Assembly (NCBI GenBank): GCA_905211615.1
Contig: CAJMBB010000024.1
Coordinates: 1 to 17,958 of the forward strand
DNA: 17,958 bases
Reading direction: 5' to 3'
DNA from: an uncultured Collinsella sp.
GTDB taxonomy: Bacteria > Actinomycetota > Coriobacteriia > Coriobacteriales > Coriobacteriaceae
Positions 14,156-17,958 of the stretch are shown here, in pieces. The notes beneath the pieces are model-generated. The model was not told the DNA's origin. It saw only the letters and a list, made by a program, of their open reading frames with translations, and did no database searches. Positions within the stretch are counted from its first letter, which is position 1; each line of letters begins with the position of its first letter. Made by a program: the position numbers and the translations under genes.

Positions 14156-14248
14156 GGCGTTCCTTTCGTAAGGGTTGCACTAGGATAGCGCGGCGGGGCG
14201 CCACCAGACGGTGTAACCTAAACGGAAACGAGCCGGAAAGGAGATGGC

Positions 14249-14911
14249 ATGGAGACAATCGCGCGTGGCGACGTACCAAAAACACTGCACACCATTGCGT
14301 ATATCAGTATTCCCAAGAGCGCCGATCTTGAGTTTTTGCTCTGGGACTTGCAGGATGCCATCGCCGCCTATGCTCAGCTTTCTGGCACCGCGCTCCCCCG
14401 CCCAGTCGACTTGAAGGCAAATGACGCCGGCAGCGTTGCCGATGGCATCGTGCTGGCCATTGAAGATGTGGCTGACGATGAGACGTTGACAGCTATCGAG
14501 CAGGCGCTTGAGCGCTTTGGCAGTACGGGAGCGCGTGTCTATGCCGTGATTCGAGCCGCACAACGGGGCGCTGAGCAGGCGCGTGGGACCGCCGTTCGCC
14601 TGCACAAGGCATGTGAGCGCCATGACCAATTGTGGTGTGGCGGCGTTGCCATCTGCGCCGGCAGCGGCATCGCAGCGCTTCGCCATTCCCCACGCATGGG
14701 CCTCTTGCGCCGACCATTTTCGGAAGCGATGGATAAGCTTGTGGGCGCTGTGCGCATGGGCTGCTCCGTCGAGCATGCACAGCGACTTGGCGGCGGCAAT
14801 GCCGCCAACGTCGACGCCGACGGCATGGTTTGCGCCGAGCCAGCCGTGCCCGCGCCGATCTGGCGAGGCGTTCTGAAACGTCTGGGCGCCCACGCTCAAA
14901 CAAAAATCTAA
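14249..14911 (+). CDS. Protein of unknown function, possibly flavodoxin-like
   Basis: 220 residues, no signal peptide and no clear membrane helix. AAAGGAG lies five bases before the ATG at 14249-14251, so translation is well supported. The sequence has a first half with alternating helices and strands and a second half with HDQLWCGGVAICAGSGI near residues 128-144. The layout recalls the C-terminal part of flavodoxin-like or NADPH-dependent FMN reductase-like proteins of gut anaerobes, but no cofactor motif is clear, so this is only a guess. It is the only gene here that is certainly on the plus strand. It is divergent from the aminotransferase (93 bases apart, no convincing promoter seen) and ends one base before the convergent glycosylase gene. 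Confidence 0.75.
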   Translation: METIARGDVPKTLHTIAYISIPKSADLEFLLWDLQDAIAAYAQLSGTALPRPVDLKANDAGSVADGIVLAIEDVADDETLTAIEQALERFGSTGARVYAVIRAAQRGAEQARGTAVRLHKACERHDQLWCGGVAICAGSGIAALRHSPRMGLLRRPFSEAMDKLVGAVRMGCSVEHAQRLGGGNAANVDADGMVCAEPAVPAPIWRGVLKRLGAHAQTKI

Positions 14912-14912
14912 A

Positions 14913-15476
14913 TTAAATAACAGCCCAGTCAACGGCTTCGTGCCAACGCTCGACAAGACGCTCCAGGCGCCAGGCGGCATTGGCAGGACTTGTCGAGGGC
15001 AGGACGATGGCGGGCAGCCCCGTCCGATCTTGCAAGTAGCGTTTGTAGAGTCGCCCTGCCGTACCGCCGTTACAGACAACGAGCTCGATCGACGCGGCAT
15101 CGGTAATGCGCTCGATATGTGCCGGCACAACGTTGCGGATGCTCGCGTCGCTCGAGCCCTTAATGTCGCAGCTCTCGATTGCATCCCACAGGGCCACGCC
15201 GCCGTTCAGCAGCATGGCCCGCTTGGCGGCAATGGAGGCATCGAGCGTCGCGGGCTCACCGCTTGCCAAAGGATCGCCCTCGTTGGGCGGCACAGGCATA
15301 CCGAGGCACGTGGCCATCACACGCCAAAAGCGATTCTGAGGGTTGCCGTAATAAAAGGCATTGGCGCGCGAAAGCACCGAGGGAAACGACCCGAGCACCA
15401 AAACGCGCGAGTGCTGGTCGAACACGGGCTCAAACCCATGCTCAATATGCTGATAGCCCTCGTCCGGCGCGGCCAC
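14913..15476 (-). CDS. DNA-deoxyinosine (hypoxanthine/uracil-type) glycosylase
   Basis: A 187-residue member of the uracil-DNA glycosylase superfamily, closest by eye to the family 6 hypoxanthine-DNA glycosylases that remove deaminated adenine from DNA. Motif 1 is LGSFPS (28-33), followed by YYGNPQNRFW (42-51), typical of this family. The second active-site motif is LPSTSPAN (159-166), which inserts into the DNA minor groove. The start is GTG at 15474-15476, three bases after the amylase stop, with a weak GAGG upstream, so translation probably depends on coupling to the amylase gene. The stop faces the stop of the plus-strand gene with one base between, and no terminator is visible on either side. 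Confidence 0.87.
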   Translation of the reverse strand: MAAPDEGYQHIEHGFEPVFDQHSRVLVLGSFPSVLSRANAFYYGNPQNRFWRVMATCLGMPVPPNEGDPLASGEPATLDASIAAKRAMLLNGGVALWDAIESCDIKGSSDASIRNVVPAHIERITDAASIELVVCNGGTAGRLYKRYLQDRTGLPAIVLPSTSPANAAWRLERLVERWHEAVDWAVI

Positions 15477-15479
15477 GAG

Positions 15480-16856
15480 CTAGGCCCTCAACAGATAGCG
15501 CACCTCGTAGGGCGCAAGCTCAAGGGAGCCCGCCAGCTCGACCGTGGGCACGCCGTCGGCAAGCAAATCGACAAAGGAGCCGTTGAGCTCGCCGGCGCCA
15601 AAGGTGTAAGGCTCGTCCACGGCGTTCACCGCCACGAGCACCGTCGCGTCGTCGCAGGCGCGCTCGAACAGCAGCTGCTTGTTCTGGATCACCACATTGC
15701 GATAGGCACCGTAGTTGAGAGCACGGGCCGCCGCGTCGTTTGCCGAGCGCAGGTGCGCCAGCTGCGTGATGAAGGCCGTCAGCTCGTTGGGCGCAGGCTC
15801 ATCGAGCGCAGGGCGCAGTGCCCAGTCGCCATCGGGGCCGCCCTTTTCACCAGCAATTCCCCACTCGCTGCCATAGTAGACGCACGGAATGCCCGGCATG
15901 CCAAAGAGCATGCCATAGGCGGGACGCAGGCACGACTTGTCGGTGAGGATGCTTGCCAGGCGCGGCACGTCGTGGTTGTCGACAAACGACAGCAGGTGTT
16001 TGCCGCGGTAGATGCACCAGGGGTCGCCGCCAAACTGGCGATGCAGCGAATGGGCGATCTCGAACATGTTGACCGAGTTAAAGCTGGAGTACAGGCCCTT
16101 GTAGCACTCGTAGTTGGTGCAGGAGTCGAGCATCTCGTCGTTGACGATTTGGTTGTAGTCGCCGTGGAGCGTCTCGCCGATCAGCACAAAGTCGGGCTTG
16201 AGCTCACGGGTAAAAGCGTGCAGGCGGCGCATGAAGTCGCGGTCGAGCATATAGGCAACGTCCAAGCGCAGGCCGTCGACGCCAAAGACCTCGGCCCAGC
16301 GACGCACGGACTCAAGCAGGTAATTGACCACGGCGGGGTTTTGCAGGTTGAGCTTCACAAGCTCAAAATGGCCCTCCCAGCCCTCATACCAAAAGCCGTC
16401 GCCGTAGCACGAGTCACCGTCAAAGCTGATGTGGAACCAATCCTTGTACGGCGAATCCCACTTGCGCTCCTGCACATCGCGGAAGGCCCAAAAACCGCGG
16501 CCGACGTGGTTGAAGACGGCATCGAGCACCACGCGGATACCGTGGGCATGCAGTGTGTCGCACACGGCGGCAAAGTCGACATCCCCACCCAGGCGGCGGT
16601 CGATATGGCGCAGGCTGCGCGTATCGTAGCCGTGGCTATCGGACTCGAGCGGCGGGTTGATGAGCACAGTGCCAACGCCGAGTTCCTGCAGGTAGTCGGC
16701 CCATTTGGCAATCTTCATGATGGGCGCATCGGGGCTAGCTGTGGCATCGGCGGCCTGGGCGAGCTCATCCTCGGCAACGGGGGCGGCGTTTTCGCGCGGA
16801 GCTCCACAAAAGCCCAGCGGATAGATCTGATAGAACGTCGTCTCGTATGCCCACAT
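15480..16856 (-). CDS. GH13 alpha-amylase-family glycosidase, intracellular
   Basis: A 458-residue glycoside hydrolase of family 13, probably acting inside the cell on maltodextrins, as no signal peptide is present. The four GH13 regions are all there: DAVFNH (112-117), GLRLDVA with nucleophile D199, IGETL with acid/base E228, and FVDNHD with D296. It resembles a gut-anaerobe group that begins YETTFYQIYPLGFCGAP. The frame is open to 16880, but the ATG at 16854-16856 has GGGAGG five bases upstream, and homologues as I recall them start near this Trp-Ala-Tyr-Glu, so this start is chosen. It is followed after three bases by the DNA glycosylase gene, forming an operon of unrelated functions. Exact specificity (alpha-amylase, cyclomaltodextrinase, neopullulanase type) is open. 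Confidence 0.93.
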   Translation of the reverse strand: MWAYETTFYQIYPLGFCGAPRENAAPVAEDELAQAADATASPDAPIMKIAKWADYLQELGVGTVLINPPLESDSHGYDTRSLRHIDRRLGGDVDFAAVCDTLHAHGIRVVLDAVFNHVGRGFWAFRDVQERKWDSPYKDWFHISFDGDSCYGDGFWYEGWEGHFELVKLNLQNPAVVNYLLESVRRWAEVFGVDGLRLDVAYMLDRDFMRRLHAFTRELKPDFVLIGETLHGDYNQIVNDEMLDSCTNYECYKGLYSSFNSVNMFEIAHSLHRQFGGDPWCIYRGKHLLSFVDNHDVPRLASILTDKSCLRPAYGMLFGMPGIPCVYYGSEWGIAGEKGGPDGDWALRPALDEPAPNELTAFITQLAHLRSANDAAARALNYGAYRNVVIQNKQLLFERACDDATVLVAVNAVDEPYTFGAGELNGSFVDLLADGVPTVELAGSLELAPYEVRYLLRA

Positions 16857-16892
16857 AACAGCCTCCCGGAAATCCTTCACGCAACGCCACCC

Positions 16893-16923
16893 ATTGTATG
16901 CCCAGCTTGTATCCTCTCCCCAA
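16893..16923 (-). promoter_or_regulatory. Possible promoter of the amylase operon
   Basis: TACAAT at 16898-16893 on the minus strand matches five of six -10 bases. The only -35 candidate, TTGGGG at 16923-16918, is 19 bases away and weak. The start would be near 16887, about 31 bases before the ATG. Confidence 0.35.
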
Positions 16924-16994
16924 AATAAGTTGCGGTGGAATAGTTCCTGCTTGGATCTTCAGAGGCCTTAAACAAGAACTATTCCACCGCAACT
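16921..16994 (-). terminator. Long inverted repeat, probable terminator of the MFS gene
   Basis: Perfect 19-bp arms at 16928-16946 and 16976-16994 (AGTTGCGGTGGAATAGTTC and its reverse complement) enclose 29 bases that add a CTTG/CAAG pairing. On the minus strand the hairpin is followed by TTATTTT, and it begins 16 bases after the transporter stop, so it fits a terminator. Such long perfect arms with a large loop also fit a dispersed palindromic repeat that was recruited as a terminator. Confidence 0.6.
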
Positions 16995-17010
16995 GATGAG
17001 GAGGATGTGG

Positions 17011-17958
17011 CTAGGCGACGGGCTTTGCGCGGCGTATGGCCGGGAACAGCACGGTGATGGCGAGGATGACGCCCACGACGGCAATCGTCCCACCCGCGAA
17101 GCCGATCCAGGCGATACCGGGGCCCGAAACCACGGCTCCGCCGATCGCGGTACCCGTGCCGATACCGAGGTTGAACAGGCCCGAGAAGATCGACATGGCG
17201 ACGGCCGACGAATCTGCCGGCGTGTGCTTGATGAGCTCGGCCTGAAACGCCACGTTAAAGGCCGTGGCGCAGCAACCCCACAGTGCGCAGACGGCAAGCA
17301 CTGTCACGAGCGACGATGCGGCCGGCCCCATGAGCAGCAGGGCCACCGGCACGCCGGAGAGCGTGATAGCCAAGAACGGGAAGCGATGCCCATCGAACAG
17401 GCGGCCAAACAGCCAGCTTCCGAGCAAACCAGAGCAGCCAAACGCCGTCAGCGTCATGGTAATGGCGCCCGCATCGACGTGCGCGACCTGCGCCAGGAAG
17501 GGCTCGATATAGCTGTAGCTTGCGTAATAGCCGGTCGCCATGAAGACCGTGACTGCGTAGAGCGCGATGAGGAGCGGGTTCTTGAGCAGCTCGGGCAGCT
17601 GTTTGACGGTAAAGCGCTCACCCGCCGGCATGGCCGGGAACACCGCTGCCTGGTAGACGACCGCGATGGCTGAGAGGCCCCCGACCACGGCAAACGTCAT
17701 GCGCCAGCCCACGGCCAAGCCAATGGCGCGACCGAGCGGCAGGCCAAAGATCTGCGCGATGGACGAGCCCGTAGCGATCATGCTGATGGCGAGCGCGCCG
17801 TGGCGAGTGTCGACCAGGCGCGAGGCCATAATCGAGGCGACTGACCAGAACACGGCATGTGCGCAAGCGACCACCAGGCGCGCGCAGACCAGGATGGGAT
17901 AGGTCGGCGCCACAGCGGACAGGAACTGACCGAGCGAGAACACGGCCAGCACGCCCAG
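17011..17958 (-). CDS. MFS transporter, sugar-efflux (SotB/AraJ) like, 5' end missing
   Basis: About 315 residues of an inner-membrane major facilitator are in the window. The frame stays open to the right edge, so an N-terminal part of perhaps 70-80 residues (some two membrane helices) is missing. At least nine or ten hydrophobic segments are visible. RLVVACAHAVFWSVASIMAS and IFGLPLGRAIGLAVGWRMTF are typical of helices 4-5 in the drug/proton antiporter DHA1 group that includes SotB and AraJ. The stop is TAG at 17011-17013, followed by the inverted repeat at 16928-16994. The substrate is unknown; proximity to the amylase gene hints at sugars but does not show it. Confidence 0.87.
   Translation of the reverse strand: MGVLAVFSLGQFLSAVAPTYPILVCARLVVACAHAVFWSVASIMASRLVDTRHGALAISMIATGSSIAQIFGLPLGRAIGLAVGWRMTFAVVGGLSAIAVVYQAAVFPAMPAGERFTVKQLPELLKNPLLIALYAVTVFMATGYYASYSYIEPFLAQVAHVDAGAITMTLTAFGCSGLLGSWLFGRLFDGHRFPFLAITLSGVPVALLLMGPAASSLVTVLAVCALWGCCATAFNVAFQAELIKHTPADSSAVAMSIFSGLFNLGIGTGTAIGGAVVSGPGIAWIGFAGGTIAVVGVILAITVLFPAIRRAKPVA

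Noticed and set aside
14180..15184. A 334-codon minus-strand open frame
   Set aside because: It overlaps the well-supported plus-strand gene at 14249 and the glycosylase in other frames, and its Arg/Ser/Cys-rich sequence has no family resemblance.
14940..16928. A 662-codon open frame on the plus strand opposite the glycosylase and amylase
   Set aside because: The minus-strand genes have all catalytic motifs of their families; the plus-strand frame has no recognisable domain.

Overview
The window looks like chromosomal DNA of a high-GC gut actinobacterium of the class Coriobacteriia, most likely Collinsella or a close relative. This rests on the GC-rich codon use, the Actinobacteria-like RpoC and the general style of the proteins; there is no 16S rRNA here, so the taxonomy is inference. 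Most genes lie on the minus strand; the text below follows the window left to right.

Region 1 (1-2025) holds a compact cell-surface signalling unit on the minus strand: an ECF-type sigma factor (1306-1824) overlapping a membrane-anchored putative anti-sigma factor (279-1355). It has its own ECF-like promoter (1874-1901) and its own terminator (241-272). The whole unit is bracketed by a perfect 30-bp inverted repeat (104-133 and 1922-1951).

Region 2 (2026-12760) is the ribosomal stalk and RNA polymerase cluster, transcribed right to left: rplJ (L10) and rplL (L7/L12) behind a promoter, an L10-type leader and an attenuator; then galU, set off by terminators on both sides; then rpoB and rpoC. 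Both polymerase subunits look lineage-modified. RpoC ends in a helix-hairpin-helix domain that closely resembles the C-terminal domain of the RNA polymerase alpha subunit, followed by a very acidic tail. RpoB has a rewritten, longer fork loop 2. RpoC also has a substituted trigger-loop residue.

Region 3 (12740-13018) is non-coding and holds a roughly 205-bp imperfect inverted repeat with a 35-bp perfect inner arm. At its apex is a palindrome whose stem differs from, but whose 3' flank matches, a palindrome at the very start of the window. This points to a dispersed structured repeat family.

Region 4 (13019-17958) is metabolic and accessory: a PLP-dependent aminotransferase whose 3' part uses different codons from its 5' part; a divergent unrecognised gene (14249-14911, plus strand); a deoxyinosine/uracil-type DNA glycosylase placed directly after an intracellular GH13 alpha-amylase-family enzyme (both minus); and a sugar-efflux-like MFS transporter cut by the right edge. 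A 19-bp perfect inverted repeat with a T-rich 3' side on the minus strand separates the transporter from the amylase.

The strongest candidate for something undescribed is the alpha-CTD-like domain fused to the beta' subunit. If real, the polymerase would carry extra DNA- or activator-contacting modules in addition to those on alpha.
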